Below, in pieces: positions 18,821 through 28,195 of a stretch of DNA of 62,704 nt (position 1 is the first letter of the stretch; every line of letters begins with the position of its first letter). The position numbers and the translations under genes are program-made. Under the pieces are notes generated by a model, which did not search any database, was not told the origin of the DNA, and saw nothing but the letters and a program-made list of their open reading frames with translations. Origin of the DNA: Roseateles koreensis (GTDB lineage: Bacteria; Pseudomonadota; Gammaproteobacteria; Burkholderiales; Burkholderiaceae_C); NCBI RefSeq assembly GCF_028595305.1, contig NZ_JAQQXS010000022.1, positions 1-62,704 of the forward strand, written 5' to 3'.

Positions 18821-19357
18821 ATGCAAAGCTCTGTAAACACCTACAACCGAGTCGCCCGGGTGCTTCATGCCCTGACCGGCTTGGCACTGATTGTGCAGCT
18901 GGGTTTCGGCGTCCTGCTGGACGACCTGGCACCGCGCGGCACACCGGGCCGCGCCGGGTGGATCAACCTGCACAAGTCCGTGGGCCTGCTGTTGCTGCTG
19001 TTGGTGCTGCTGCGCCTGTTGTGGCGCCTGCGGCACCGCCCGCCCGCGTGGCCACCCAACATGTCAGCCGTTCAGCAACGGGCTGCCGGCTGGGGCCACG
19101 CCGCCCTGTATGCGGCCATGCTGGTGTTGCCAGCCTCAGGCTACGTGGCATCGAATTTCAGCAAGCACGGGCTGAAGTTCTTCGGCCTGCCGCTGCCCCC
19201 CTGGGGTACCAACCTGCCCCTGTTGTACGGCGCCTTGAGTACGCTGCACAAAATGAGCGCGCTGGCGCTGACCGTGCTGATTCTCGGCCACGTGGCGATG
19301 GCACTCAAGCACCAGTTCATGGACTGCGATGACCTGATGCGCCGCATCAAATTCTGA
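18821..19357 (+). CDS. Cytochrome b561 family protein
   Basis: A 178-residue inner membrane dihaem protein with four predicted helices: LTGLALIVQLGFGVLL, SVGLLLLLLVLLRLLW, ALYAAMLVLPASGYVA and LTVLILGHVAMALKHQF. Haem-ligand histidines are placed as in the b561 family (RVLHALTG, INLHKSVG, TLHKMSA, GHVAMALKHQ). It begins 17 bases after pqqU, in the same operon. It probably passes electrons between the periplasmic carriers and the quinone pool, or supports PQQ enzyme function. Confidence 0.88.
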   Translation: MQSSVNTYNRVARVLHALTGLALIVQLGFGVLLDDLAPRGTPGRAGWINLHKSVGLLLLLLVLLRLLWRLRHRPPAWPPNMSAVQQRAAGWGHAALYAAMLVLPASGYVASNFSKHGLKFFGLPLPPWGTNLPLLYGALSTLHKMSALALTVLILGHVAMALKHQFMDCDDLMRRIKF

Positions 19358-19387
19358 AAAACTTTTCAAAATCTTTTGAAAAACACC

Positions 19388-20335
19388 ATGCGCCACAGCC
19401 TCCACCGTCTCGCAATTCTTTCTGTGCTGCTGGGCCCTGCGAGCCTGCTGGCTGCGCCGCTGGCCTATGTTCCCAATGAAGGCTCGGGCACCGTTAGCGT
19501 CATCGATACCGCCTCTGACCAGGTGGTCGCTGAAATTCCAACCGGAAAAAAACCACGCGGCACGGTGCTCAGCCTGGACGGGCGCCGCGCCTACGTCAGC
19601 GACCAACCCAACAACCGCCTGGTGGTGCTGGACTTGCAAACCCGCCAGCCGGTGGGCGAAATCAAGCTGGGCGAATCGCCAGAGGGCGTGGGCATTTCAA
19701 GCGATGGGCGCTGGATTGCCGCCGCCATCGAGGAAAGCAATGAAGTTGTTTTCATCGACACCCGAACTGAGCAGCTCAGCTTCAAGGTCAGGCTGAAAGG
19801 GAAAAACCCCGAGCACGCCATGTTCAGCCCCGATGGACGCTGGGTCTTCGTCAGCGCCGAAGAAGGCGAAGCGGTGGACGTGATCGACGTCGAGCAACGC
19901 GAGCAGGTCGGGCAGATCTCCGTCGGCGCCCGACCGCGCGGCATCGGCTTTTCACCCGATGGCGCCGTGGCCTACGTCGCCGCAGAAAACGCCGACGAGG
20001 TCTACCTCATCGACGTCCCGCACCGCAAGGTGCTCAGCCGCATCAAGGCCGGGCTGCGCGCCAACGGCATCGCCGTCCACCCCGACGGCCGCCGGGTCTA
20101 CATCTCCAACGGCGGCGCCGCCACCGTCTCGGTGCTCGACACCCAAACGCTGAAAATCAGCGCCACCATACCCGTCGGGCAACGCCCCTGGAACATGGCC
20201 CTGACCCCAGATGGCAAAAAGCTCTACGTCGCCTGCGGCCGCTCCGGCGTGGTGTCAGTGATCGACACCGACACCCAGACCCGGTTGACCGACATCGCGG
20301 TGGGCAAACTGCCTTGGGGGGTTGCGGTGCGTTAA
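19388..20335 (+). CDS. YncE-like beta-propeller, PQQ-catabolism-associated
   Basis: A 315-residue exported protein with a signal peptide (LAILSVLLGPASLLAAP) and about seven YVTN-type blades, for example AYVPNEGSGTVSVIDTASDQ and AYVSDQPNNRLVVLDLQT. This matches the PQQ-dependent catabolism-associated propeller group. In E. coli the genes of YncE and YncD (PqqU) are neighbours, as here. It may bind PQQ, handle apo-enzyme, or bind DNA as reported for E. coli YncE; the role is open. ATG 19388 is chosen over a TTG at 19376. Last gene of the operon. Confidence 0.87.
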   Translation: MRHSLHRLAILSVLLGPASLLAAPLAYVPNEGSGTVSVIDTASDQVVAEIPTGKKPRGTVLSLDGRRAYVSDQPNNRLVVLDLQTRQPVGEIKLGESPEGVGISSDGRWIAAAIEESNEVVFIDTRTEQLSFKVRLKGKNPEHAMFSPDGRWVFVSAEEGEAVDVIDVEQREQVGQISVGARPRGIGFSPDGAVAYVAAENADEVYLIDVPHRKVLSRIKAGLRANGIAVHPDGRRVYISNGGAATVSVLDTQTLKISATIPVGQRPWNMALTPDGKKLYVACGRSGVVSVIDTDTQTRLTDIAVGKLPWGVAVR

Positions 20336-20357
20336 GAAGGTGCGCTCTGTGTCCCTG

Positions 20358-20606
20358 TCAATAATGCGGCGGCAACTCGTCTCTCAAACTGCGAAATGCT
20401 GGCGTGCCGTCGTCGCTGCGTTGCTCACGCAGCGCCAGTAGTTCATTGCGCAGCAGGTCGATTTGCTGCTGTTGCCTGACGACGATTTCGTTCAACTCGT
20501 CCAGCAGGTCTTCGTTGAAGCTGGCTTTGATTTCAAGGGCTGTGAGGCGGGCCTCAAGCTGGGGATCGATGGGGTGAGAGAGTTCCATCCTGCTATTGGA
20601 CGCCAT
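20358..20606 (-). CDS. slyX: SlyX family protein
   Basis: An 82-residue protein with the family core [20 protein letters not shown] then [18 protein letters not shown], predicted to form a coiled coil, and the PPHY C-terminus typical of SlyX. Function is not established. Start is uncertain between codons at 20606 and 20588; no clear ribosome binding site separates them. It is convergent with the yncE-like gene and divergent from trhO. Confidence 0.88.
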   Translation of the reverse strand: MASNSRMELSHPIDPQLEARLTALEIKASFNEDLLDELNEIVVRQQQQIDLLRNELLALREQRSDDGTPAFRSLRDELPPHY

Positions 20607-20653
20607 TTGGATGCGATTTTGGCGAGGCCCTTGCCTACAATCCGGCACTGACC

Positions 20654-21493
20654 ATGCCAAAAACCGATCTCCCCATTCTCAATATTTCTTCCTACAAGTT
20701 CGTCGGGCTGAACGATTGCGCTGCGCTGCGCGAGCAGTTGTTCGAGCGTGCGCTGGCCTTGGACTTGAAAGGCACCGTGCTGCTGGCGGAGGAAGGCATC
20801 AACCTATTTCTGGCCGGCTCCGCTGAAAACGTTCGGGCCTGGGTCGCTGCGCTGCGCCAAGACCCGCGCTTCGCCGACTTGGCGCCTAAAGAGAGCTGGA
20901 GCGCCTCGGTGCCCTTTAGAAAACTGCTGGTGAAGGTCAAACCGGAGATCATCCGCATGAACCACCCAGCCATTCGCCCCGACGCCCTGCCCCGTGCGCC
21001 TTCGCTGCCAGCCGTGACCCTGGCACGCTGGCTCGACCAAGGGCATGACGACGACGGCCGGCCGGTAGTAACCCTGGACACGCGCAATGCTTTTGAAGTG
21101 GACTACGGCACCTTCGAAGGGGCGATCGACTGGCGCATCGACAAGTTCAGCGAATTCCCGGACGCTGTACAGGCACACCGTCAGGACTTGATGGGCAAGA
21201 CGGTGGTGAGTTTTTGTACCGGCGGTATCCGCTGCGAGAAGGCGGCCATCTACCTGCAGCAACAAGGGCTGGACGGGCCGGTCTATCAGCTGGAAGGCGG
21301 CATCCTGAAATACTTCGAAGAAACGGGCGGTCCGCACTACGACGGCGCGTGCTTTGTTTTTGACCAGCGCGAGGCCCTGGATGCGGGCCTGGCCCCGTCG
21401 ACGGAGATCGTTCGCCCGGCATCTGAATCGCACCGAGCCAAACCTGACGCCACCCAGGCAGCCCAAGCAAGCCACCCAAGCCATGCCGACTGA
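20654..21493 (+). CDS. trhO: Oxygen-dependent tRNA uridine(34) hydroxylase
   Basis: A 279-residue cytoplasmic rhodanese-fold enzyme, formerly YceA, that makes 5-hydroxyuridine at the wobble position of certain tRNAs. The N-terminal ferredoxin-like part has [19 protein letters not shown], and the rhodanese domain carries [18 protein letters not shown], with the key Cys near residue 189. The final 25 residues are Ala/His-rich and non-conserved. The stop overlaps the start of the hydrolase at 21483 by 11 bases. Confidence 0.93.
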   Translation: MPKTDLPILNISSYKFVGLNDCAALREQLFERALALDLKGTVLLAEEGINLFLAGSAENVRAWVAALRQDPRFADLAPKESWSASVPFRKLLVKVKPEIIRMNHPAIRPDALPRAPSLPAVTLARWLDQGHDDDGRPVVTLDTRNAFEVDYGTFEGAIDWRIDKFSEFPDAVQAHRQDLMGKTVVSFCTGGIRCEKAAIYLQQQGLDGPVYQLEGGILKYFEETGGPHYDGACFVFDQREALDAGLAPSTEIVRPASESHRAKPDATQAAQASHPSHAD

Positions 21494-22490
21494 GCGAGGT
21501 CGCGGCCACCCCCCGCCGCTGGACGACAACCCGCGCGAGGGTTGGGTCTGGCGCATGCTGGGCTTGCTCCTGATTGTTGCAGCGCTGGGGTTTGCGGCCA
21601 GCAAAGCACCTGACCGGCCGCTGGAAACTTTGGTGCAGCGCTGGGCTCCGCCGCCCTCTGAATTCATCGACCTGCAAGGCCAGTTGGTGCACCTGCGCGA
21701 TGTGGGGCCGCGCGGCGACCCGGCGCCCTTGCTGCTGCTGCACGGTACCTCGGCAAGCCTGCACACCTGGCAGGGTTGGGTGGATGGCCTGCAAAAACAG
21801 GCCCCCGCGCACCGGGTGATTTCGGTGGACCTGCCGGGCTTTGGCCTCACCGGGCCGAATGCCCAAGACGACTACCGCACCGCCGCTTACGTCGATTTTC
21901 TGCAGCGCCTGCTGAGCCATCTGGCGGTTCGCCAGGTGGTGATCGCAGGCAACTCGCTGGGCGGTGAGTTGGCTTGGGAGTACGCGGCGGCGCATCCGGC
22001 GCAGGTCAAGGGCTTGATTCTGGTGGATGCCGCCGGATACGCCATGGCGCCCGATGCTATACCGCTGGGTTTTCGACTGGCGCGCATCCCCGTGCTGGGT
22101 GCCCTGGGCGACTACGTGCTGCCCAGAAGCGTGATCGAGCGCAGCGTGCGCGCTGTCTACGGCGACCCCACACGCATCGGGCCCGAGGTGATGGAGCGTT
22201 ATTTCGAACTCAGTCTGCGGGCGGGCAACCGCCAGGCGCTGCGCCATCGCCTGACGCAGATGCAACCGGGCGCGCACAGCGAAGCCATCAAAAGCCTGCA
22301 CGTCCCTACCTTGATTCTCTGGGGCGACCAAGACCGGCTGATTCCGCCCTCAGTCGCCCAGTCCTTTGCGCACGACATCGCGGGCAGCCGCTTGCACATG
22401 CTGCCCGGCCTGGGGCATGTACCGCAAGAAGAGGATGCTCAGGCCAGCCTGGCGCCAGTTCTGGCTTTTCTGCCTACGCTATTCCCCTAA
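21483..22490 (+). CDS. Membrane-anchored alpha/beta hydrolase
   Basis: A 335-residue protein with one N-terminal transmembrane segment ([17 protein letters not shown]) and a periplasm-facing alpha/beta hydrolase domain. It shows [17 protein letters not shown], the nucleophile elbow [15 protein letters not shown], the acid in [13 protein letters not shown] and the His in [12 protein letters not shown]. The triad is complete. Substrate unknown; haloperoxidase-like or esterase activity is possible. It overlaps trhO by 11 bases, so the two are probably co-transcribed. Confidence 0.88.
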   Translation: MPTERGRGHPPPLDDNPREGWVWRMLGLLLIVAALGFAASKAPDRPLETLVQRWAPPPSEFIDLQGQLVHLRDVGPRGDPAPLLLLHGTSASLHTWQGWVDGLQKQAPAHRVISVDLPGFGLTGPNAQDDYRTAAYVDFLQRLLSHLAVRQVVIAGNSLGGELAWEYAAAHPAQVKGLILVDAAGYAMAPDAIPLGFRLARIPVLGALGDYVLPRSVIERSVRAVYGDPTRIGPEVMERYFELSLRAGNRQALRHRLTQMQPGAHSEAIKSLHVPTLILWGDQDRLIPPSVAQSFAHDIAGSRLHMLPGLGHVPQEEDAQASLAPVLAFLPTLFP

Positions 22491-22575
22491 GATGAAGAGT
22501 CGTTTGGATCGGGCAAGATCCAGAATCAGGCCTAATCTCTTCCACCCCCTTCAAATCCGCACGCAAGGACACGCT

Positions 22576-23382
22576 ATGCAACGCCGTTCAGTGATCGCCC
22601 TCACCGCCGTGGCCGCCCTGGCCCTCAGCGCCTTCACCCCCCCCAGTGCCATGGCGCAGTCGCCCGAATGGAAGAAAATTCGCATCGGTGTGGAAGGGGC
22701 CTACCCGCCTTTTTCTGAATTGGGCGCTGACGGCAAGCTCAAGGGTTTCGAGATTGAATTGGCCCAGGCTTATTGCGCCGAAATGAAGGCCCAGTGCGTG
22801 CTGGTGCAGCAAGACTTCGACGGCTTGATCCCCGCCCTGCAGGCCCGCAAGGTCGATGCCATCATCGCCTCCGTGTCCATCACCGACGAGCGCAAGAAGA
22901 CCGTTGCGTTTTCAGACCCCTATTACAAGACGCCGGGCCGCTTCGTGGCCAAGGCCGGCGCCAAGTTCGAGCTCACACCGGCCGGCCTGAAGGGCAAGAA
23001 GATCGGCGTGCAGAGCGCCACCATCTTCGAAGCCTTCACCGCCGCCACCTTCACCCAAAGCGAAATCGTGCGCTACCAGACGCAAGACCAGGCCTTTCTG
23101 GACCTGAAGGCCGGCCGCATCGACGTGACGCTGGCCGACACGCCTGCCGCCGACCAAGGTTTTTTGAAAAAGCCCGAGGGCAAGGGCTTCGCCTTCATCG
23201 GCCCTGCCTTTGACGATCCCAAGTTCTTTGGCGTGGGCTCCGGCGTTGCCCTGCGCAAGGCGGACGAAAAAATCCTGGGCAAGAAGTTCAACGAGGCGAT
23301 TGCCACCTTGCAGGCCAATGGCAGCTTCAAGAAGCTGGCCGACAAATACTTCGACTACGACATTTCAGTCAAGAAGAAGTAA
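22576..23382 (+). CDS. Polar amino acid ABC transporter, periplasmic binding protein (ArgT/HisJ type)
   Basis: A 268-residue family 3 binding protein with a signal peptide (ALTAVAALALSAFTPPSAMA) and IRIGVEGAYPPFSELGADGK. It has the ligand-loop signature DGLIPALQARKVDAIIASVS, then ITDERKKTVAFSDPYYKTP, of lysine/arginine/ornithine/histidine receptors. ATG 22576 has AAGGA upstream. First gene of a five-gene transport operon. Confidence 0.92.
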   Translation: MQRRSVIALTAVAALALSAFTPPSAMAQSPEWKKIRIGVEGAYPPFSELGADGKLKGFEIELAQAYCAEMKAQCVLVQQDFDGLIPALQARKVDAIIASVSITDERKKTVAFSDPYYKTPGRFVAKAGAKFELTPAGLKGKKIGVQSATIFEAFTAATFTQSEIVRYQTQDQAFLDLKAGRIDVTLADTPAADQGFLKKPEGKGFAFIGPAFDDPKFFGVGSGVALRKADEKILGKKFNEAIATLQANGSFKKLADKYFDYDISVKKK

Positions 23383-23406
23383 GCCCCTTTCAAAAAATCA
23401 CTCCCG

Positions 23407-24096
23407 ATGCTGCACGGTTTTTTACCCAGTCTGATTGAAGGCGCCGGTGTCACGCTCAGCGTGGCCCTGGCCTCCTTGGCCATGGCGATGGCGCTGGGCT
23501 TGATGGGCGCCCTGGCCAAGCTGTCGAAGTGGCGACTGGCGCGAGGCATCGCCCATGTTTACACCACGGTGATTCGGGGCGTGCCCGATCTGGTGTTGAT
23601 GCTGCTGATCTTCTTCGGCGGGCAGGTGGCGGTGAATGCTGCCGCGCAGTCTTTGGGCTATGAGGACTACATCGATATCAACCCCTATGTGGCGGGCGTG
23701 TTGACCATCGGCTTCATCTTCGGCGCTTACTTGACCGAGGCCTTTCGCGGCGCGTTTCTGGCAGTGCCGCCGGGGCAGCGCGAGGCGGGCCTGGCCTTTG
23801 GCATGTCGGGCTGGCAAATTGCCTGGCGCATCACCTTCCCGCAGATGTTTCGGCACGCGCTGCCGGGCCTGTCCAACAACTGGCTGGTGCTGATCAAGAG
23901 CACCGCCATCGTATCGGTGATCGGCCTGTCTGACCTCATGACGCGCGGCCAGCAGGCGGCCGGCACCACCCGCGAGCCTTTTGTCTTCTATCTGGCCGTG
24001 GCGCTGATCTACCTGAGCTTCACCAGCTTGTCGGAGTTGCTGTTCAACACGCTGCAAAAACGGTTTTCCACCGGCGTGCGCCGGGGCACATTGTGA
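23407..24096 (+). CDS. Polar amino acid ABC transporter permease (HisQ type)
   Basis: A 229-residue inner membrane permease with about five helices. It carries the conserved VIRGVPDLVLMLLIFFGG and the EAA-like loop EAGLAFGMSGWQIAWRITFP typical of His/Arg/Lys/Orn permeases. It starts 24 bases after the binding protein gene and is followed 10 bases later by its partner permease. Confidence 0.92.
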   Translation: MLHGFLPSLIEGAGVTLSVALASLAMAMALGLMGALAKLSKWRLARGIAHVYTTVIRGVPDLVLMLLIFFGGQVAVNAAAQSLGYEDYIDINPYVAGVLTIGFIFGAYLTEAFRGAFLAVPPGQREAGLAFGMSGWQIAWRITFPQMFRHALPGLSNNWLVLIKSTAIVSVIGLSDLMTRGQQAAGTTREPFVFYLAVALIYLSFTSLSELLFNTLQKRFSTGVRRGTL

Positions 24097-24106
24097 GAGG
24101 CCCGCT

Positions 24107-24796
24107 GTGATCGCCTGGGACACCATTCTTGAAAACCTGCCGCTCTACCTGAGCGGTGCCTGGACCACCGTGCAACTGCTGTTGGTCAGCCTCGGCCTGG
24201 GGCTGCTGCTGGCCGTACCGCTGGCGGTGTTGCGCAGCCTTTCCGGCAGTTGGCTGTCGCGCCTGGTCTGGGTGTACACCTATGTGTTTCGCGGCACGCC
24301 TATGCTGGTGCAGTTGTTTCTCATCTATTACGGCCTGGCGCAGTTTGAGGCGGTGCGTGAGAGCGCGCTGTGGCCCTACTTCAGCTCGGCTTGGTTTTGC
24401 GCCTGCCTGAGCTTTGTGCTCAATACCGCGGCCTACACGACCGAGATCATTGCCGGCAGCATTCGCGCGCTACCCCATGGCGAGATCGAAGCAGCCAAGT
24501 CCCTGGGCATGAGCCGCGGGGTCATGTTTCGCCGCATCGTGCTGCCCTCGGCGTTGCGGCGCGCCTTGCCGGCGTACAGCAATGAGGCCATCTTCATGCT
24601 GCACGGCACGGCCCTGGCCAGTATCGTCACCATTCTCGACATCACAGGCGCCGCCCGCCGTGTCAATGCCACGCATTACATTCCGTTTGAAGCCTTCATC
24701 ACCGCGGCCTGCTTCTACTTTTTGCTGACCCTGACCCTTGTTGGTTTGTTCCACAAGGCCGAGGCCAAATGGCTCAAACCGCTGTTGCCGCGCTGA
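24107..24796 (+). CDS. Polar amino acid ABC transporter permease (HisM type)
   Basis: A 229-residue second permease starting at GTG 24107. It has VFRGTPMLVQLFLIYYGLAQ and the EAA loop IEAAKSLGMSRGVMFRRIVLP. It pairs with the HisQ-type protein as the heterodimeric channel of the uptake system. The start is ten bases after the preceding stop with GAGAGG nearby. Confidence 0.92.
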   Translation: MIAWDTILENLPLYLSGAWTTVQLLLVSLGLGLLLAVPLAVLRSLSGSWLSRLVWVYTYVFRGTPMLVQLFLIYYGLAQFEAVRESALWPYFSSAWFCACLSFVLNTAAYTTEIIAGSIRALPHGEIEAAKSLGMSRGVMFRRIVLPSALRRALPAYSNEAIFMLHGTALASIVTILDITGAARRVNATHYIPFEAFITAACFYFLLTLTLVGLFHKAEAKWLKPLLPR

Positions 24797-24849
24797 ACCT
24801 GACGATTGACCTCATCCGCTCATTGCCTTTTGTCTGTCGCCCCCTCGCC

Positions 24850-25965
24850 ATGTCGATTCAAAAACACCTCCTGATCTCCCCCGCTCCGGGCACGCAACGC
24901 GAACTCATCTCGCTGCACTACGGCCAGGGCGGCGGTGAGAAGGCCTACATCCAGGCCTCGCTGCATGCGGACGAGTTGCCCGGCATGCTGGTGGCCCATC
25001 ACCTGCGCACCAAGCTCGACGCCTTGCAGGCAGCGGGTCGCATCTGCGGCGAAATTGTGCTGGTGCCCATGGCCAACCCGATCGGCCTGTCGCAATTTGT
25101 GCTGCACATGCAGCAGGGTCGGTTTGAAACCACCACTGGCGAAAACTTCAACCGCCACTACCCAGAGCAGGTGGACGCCGTTGCGCGGGCGGCCGAATCA
25201 CAACTGGGCGCCGATGCCACCCGTAACGTCGAAGTCCTGCGGCGTGAGTTGAGGCAGGCCGTCGCCGCCTCGCCCGCCACCACCGAACTTCAATCGCTGC
25301 GCCGCACGTTGATGTCGCTCAGCTGCGATGCCGACTACGTGCTGGACCTGCACTGCGATGCGCAGGCCCTCATGCACCTCTATACCGAAAAGCCCTGCTG
25401 GCCGGTTTGCGAGGACCTGGCACGATTCATCGGCGCCCGTGTGACGCTGCTGGCGCAAGAGTCGGGCGATAACCCCTTCGACGAAGCCTGCTCGCAGCTC
25501 TGGTGGAAGTTGCAGGCGCGCTTTGGCAACAAGTTCCCCATCCCCCAGGCCTGCATGTCTGTCACGGTCGAGTTGCGGGGCGCGGCCGACGTGGAGCACA
25601 CCCTTGCCGAGCAAGACGCGCAGAACATCATCGACTTCCTGCACTACCGAGGCCTGATCACCGGTGCCAAACCCACCCTGCCAGCAGCCCAGGGTGACGC
25701 CCGCCCCCTGGCCGGCAGCATGCCGATCAAGGCGCCCTGCCCGGGCGTGCTGACCTTTGTTCGCCAGGTCGGCGACACGGTCAAGGCCGGCGACGTGTTG
25801 GCCCACATCATCGACCCCATCAGCGCACAAGTCACCGAATTGAAGAGCCCCGTGGACGGGCTGTTTTTCGCACGCGATTTCGTGCGCTTTGCCAACACCG
25901 GCATGAGCGTGGCCAAGGTGGCCGGCCGCGAAGCCCTGCGCACCGGCAAATTGCTGGGCGCCTGA
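24850..25965 (+). CDS. Succinylglutamate desuccinylase/aspartoacylase family zinc hydrolase
   Basis: A 371-residue M14-like metal hydrolase. QASLHADELPGMLVAHHLR supplies the His and Glu zinc ligands and DYVLDLHCDAQALMH the third His. The C-terminal part (IKAPCPGVLTFVRQVGDTVK, then DVLAHIIDP) resembles the small beta domain of the AstE/aspartoacylase group. It lies between the permease and ATPase genes of the ABC operon, so the transporter probably brings in an acylated or amide-linked amino acid that this enzyme cleaves. The frame extends upstream over the permease end; ATG 24850 is chosen because the family match begins there. Confidence 0.87.
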   Translation: MSIQKHLLISPAPGTQRELISLHYGQGGGEKAYIQASLHADELPGMLVAHHLRTKLDALQAAGRICGEIVLVPMANPIGLSQFVLHMQQGRFETTTGENFNRHYPEQVDAVARAAESQLGADATRNVEVLRRELRQAVAASPATTELQSLRRTLMSLSCDADYVLDLHCDAQALMHLYTEKPCWPVCEDLARFIGARVTLLAQESGDNPFDEACSQLWWKLQARFGNKFPIPQACMSVTVELRGAADVEHTLAEQDAQNIIDFLHYRGLITGAKPTLPAAQGDARPLAGSMPIKAPCPGVLTFVRQVGDTVKAGDVLAHIIDPISAQVTELKSPVDGLFFARDFVRFANTGMSVAKVAGREALRTGKLLGA

Positions 25966-25979
25966 GAAAGATTCCAACA

Positions 25980-26747
25980 ATGACGGCCAGCTTGCAAGTC
26001 CAAGGTCTGCACAAGCGCTACGGCGAGCGCGAGGTGCTCAAAGGCGTCTCCCTGTCGGCCCGCAAAGGCGATGTGATCACCCTGATCGGCTCCAGCGGAT
26101 CGGGTAAAAGCACTTTTCTGCGCTGCCTCAACCTGCTGGAACAACCCCATGAGGGCACGCTCTCGCTCAACGGCGAGACCCTGAAGCTCAGCCGCGACCG
26201 CGATGGCAGCCTGAAGGCTGTTGATGCCAAGCAGCTGCAGCATTGGCGCTCACGCCTAGCCATGGTGTTCCAGAACTTCAACCTCTGGGGCCACCGCACG
26301 GTGATTGAAAACGTCATCGAGGCCCCCATCCACGTGCTGGGCGTGCCCCGTGCCGAAGCCATCGCCAAGGCAGAAGCCCTGCTGGCCCGCGTGGGTGTGG
26401 CGCATCGCAAAGACGTGTACCCGGCGCAGCTCTCCGGCGGCGAGCAGCAACGCGTGGCCATTGCCCGGGCGTTGGCTGTGGAACCTGAAGTGATGCTGTT
26501 TGACGAACCCACCTCCGCCCTCGACCCCGAGCTGGTGGGCGAAGTGCTCAAGGTCATGCGCGACCTGGCCGCGGAAGGACGCACCATGATCGTGGTGACC
26601 CACGAGATGGGGTTCGCACGGGAAGTTTCCAACTACACCTTGTTCCTGCACCAAGGCAAAGTGGAAGAAGAAGGCCCGCCCCGTGAGGTGCTTATCAAGC
26701 CACAAAGCCCACGCCTGCAGCAATTTCTCAGTGGCGGGCTGAAATAG
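25980..26747 (+). CDS. Polar amino acid ABC transporter ATPase (HisP type)
   Basis: A 255-residue ATP-binding subunit. Walker A is GSSGSGKST (about residues 37-45), the Q-loop is in MVFQNFNLWGHRTV, the signature is LSGGEQQRVAIARAL, Walker B is VMLFDEPTSALDPE, and the switch His is in VTHEMGFAREV. It closes the operon that starts at 22576, 14 bases after the zinc hydrolase gene. Confidence 0.95.
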   Translation: MTASLQVQGLHKRYGEREVLKGVSLSARKGDVITLIGSSGSGKSTFLRCLNLLEQPHEGTLSLNGETLKLSRDRDGSLKAVDAKQLQHWRSRLAMVFQNFNLWGHRTVIENVIEAPIHVLGVPRAEAIAKAEALLARVGVAHRKDVYPAQLSGGEQQRVAIARALAVEPEVMLFDEPTSALDPELVGEVLKVMRDLAAEGRTMIVVTHEMGFAREVSNYTLFLHQGKVEEEGPPREVLIKPQSPRLQQFLSGGLK

Positions 26748-26748
26748 A

Positions 26749-27303
26749 TCAGCGGACCCAGCGCGCCACAGTGGCGGCCACGCGCTCGCCAAAACCATGT
26801 GCCGTGGCCAGATCGCCCGCCACCATTTCATCCACCGACGCGTCGGACGGTGTCGTCGTCAGCAAACCGGCGGAGGCACCCATGTTGTTCAGGTCGCCAC
26901 GTGTAGCCGCCTTGCTGTTGGATGGCAACATGCCCAGACCCACCCACACCATGCCATGCTGTTGCGACAGGGTGAACAGGTAGTTCAGCGTCGAGGCCTT
27001 GTCGCCATTCAAAGAGGCCGAGTTGGTGAAGCCGGCGGCGATTTTGTCCTTCCAGACACGGCCAAACCATGGCTTGCTGGAAGCATCGGCAAACTTCTTG
27101 AATTGCCAGGACGGGCCACCCATGTATGTAGGCGTGCCAAACACGATGGCATCGGCGCCGGCCAAGGTGGCCCAGTCGGCTTCACTCAAATTGCCCTCGG
27201 CGTCGATGGGCAGCAAGGTGCCGCCGCTGCCCGCAGCAACCGCCTCGGCCACTTTTTTGGTATGGCCGTAGCCGCTGTGATAAACGATAACGATCTGGCT
27301 CAT
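26749..27303 (-). CDS. Flavodoxin family protein / NAD(P)H:quinone oxidoreductase (WrbA-like)
   Basis: A 184-residue flavoprotein with the phosphate loop IVIVYHSGYGHTKKVAEAVA and the FMN-binding GTPTYMGGPSWQFKKF and NYLFTLSQQHGMVWVGLG blocks of WrbA-like proteins. It probably reduces quinones by two electrons. It is followed on the same strand by no further gene and lies downstream of the pirin gene, a pairing common in quinone or oxidative stress responses controlled by LysR regulators. Confidence 0.88.
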   Translation of the reverse strand: MSQIVIVYHSGYGHTKKVAEAVAAGSGGTLLPIDAEGNLSEADWATLAGADAIVFGTPTYMGGPSWQFKKFADASSKPWFGRVWKDKIAAGFTNSASLNGDKASTLNYLFTLSQQHGMVWVGLGMLPSNSKAATRGDLNNMGASAGLLTTTPSDASVDEMVAGDLATAHGFGERVAATVARWVR

Positions 27304-27370
27304 GGGTCAATTCCTTTTCAGGTCAAAAAATTTAAATACGACTTGCACCAAGCGACGGGCTCGAACTGTT

Positions 27371-28102
27371 TCAACCCGCCAGGTCAAACACCAACACTTC
27401 TGCATCCACGCCTTGCGACAGATCCACCGCCGCATCCTGCGTGATCTGCGCCGCATCGCCACCGGACAGCACCTTGCCGTTGACGCTCAGCTGGCCGCGA
27501 ATCACATGCACATACGCCTGCCGGCCGGGGGCCAGCGTCAGCGAGGTTTGCTCGGCACCGTCCAGCAGGCCAGCGTACAAACGCGTATCGCTGTGAATCC
27601 GCACCGACTCCGCCGCCCCGTCAGGTGAGGCCACCAGGCGCAAGGCACCGCGCTTTTCCGCATCACTGAAATGCCGCTGCTCATAGCTGGGCGACACACC
27701 CAGCTCGTCGGGCTGAATCCAGATTTGCAAGAAATGCGTTTCCTGGCCCTGGGCATGGTTGAACTCGCTATGCATCACGCCCTTGCCGGCACTCATGCGC
27801 TGCACATCACCAGGGCGGATCACGCCATCAGCCTTGCCTGAGCTGGCACCCGTTTGGCCATTCCCCATGCTGTCTTTGTGCGCGAGTTCACCCTTCAGCA
27901 CATAGCTGATGATCTCCATGTCGCGGTGGCCGTGCGTGCCGAAGCCGGTGCCCGGCGCGATGCGGTCTTCGTTGATGACACGCAGCGAACCGAAACCCAT
28001 GCGGGCCGGGTTGTAGTAATCGGCGAAGGAAAAACTGTGAAACGACTTCAGCCAGCCGTGGTCGGCATGGCCCCGCGAACACGATTTGATCAGCTCCAAC
28101 AT
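27371..28102 (-). CDS. Pirin family protein (bicupin)
   Basis: A 243-residue cytoplasmic bicupin with pirin motifs FHSFSFADYYNPARMGFGSL, then GTGFGTHGHRDMEIISYVL (metal-binding His residues), and RMSAGKGVMHSEFN. Some bacterial pirins are quercetin dioxygenases or redox sensors. ATG 28102 is chosen over 28186 because the pirin match starts at MLELIKSCSRG. Divergent from the LysR gene. Confidence 0.92.
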   Translation of the reverse strand: MLELIKSCSRGHADHGWLKSFHSFSFADYYNPARMGFGSLRVINEDRIAPGTGFGTHGHRDMEIISYVLKGELAHKDSMGNGQTGASSGKADGVIRPGDVQRMSAGKGVMHSEFNHAQGQETHFLQIWIQPDELGVSPSYEQRHFSDAEKRGALRLVASPDGAAESVRIHSDTRLYAGLLDGAEQTSLTLAPGRQAYVHVIRGQLSVNGKVLSGGDAAQITQDAAVDLSQGVDAEVLVFDLAG

Positions 28103-28195
28103 GATATTCAGTCCCCTTCTTGTCGCAATGGAGCCACTGTAAGGAACGCCGAGCGTGGGCAGGCTGCGCGGCATTGAAGTCAGCATTCAAATAAG

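Noticed and set aside
7926-20335. PQQ biosynthesis genes (pqqA-E) looked for in the locus
   Set aside because: None found: no small pqqA peptide with the Glu-x-x-x-Tyr motif and no radical SAM protein in this stretch; they may lie elsewhere in the genome.
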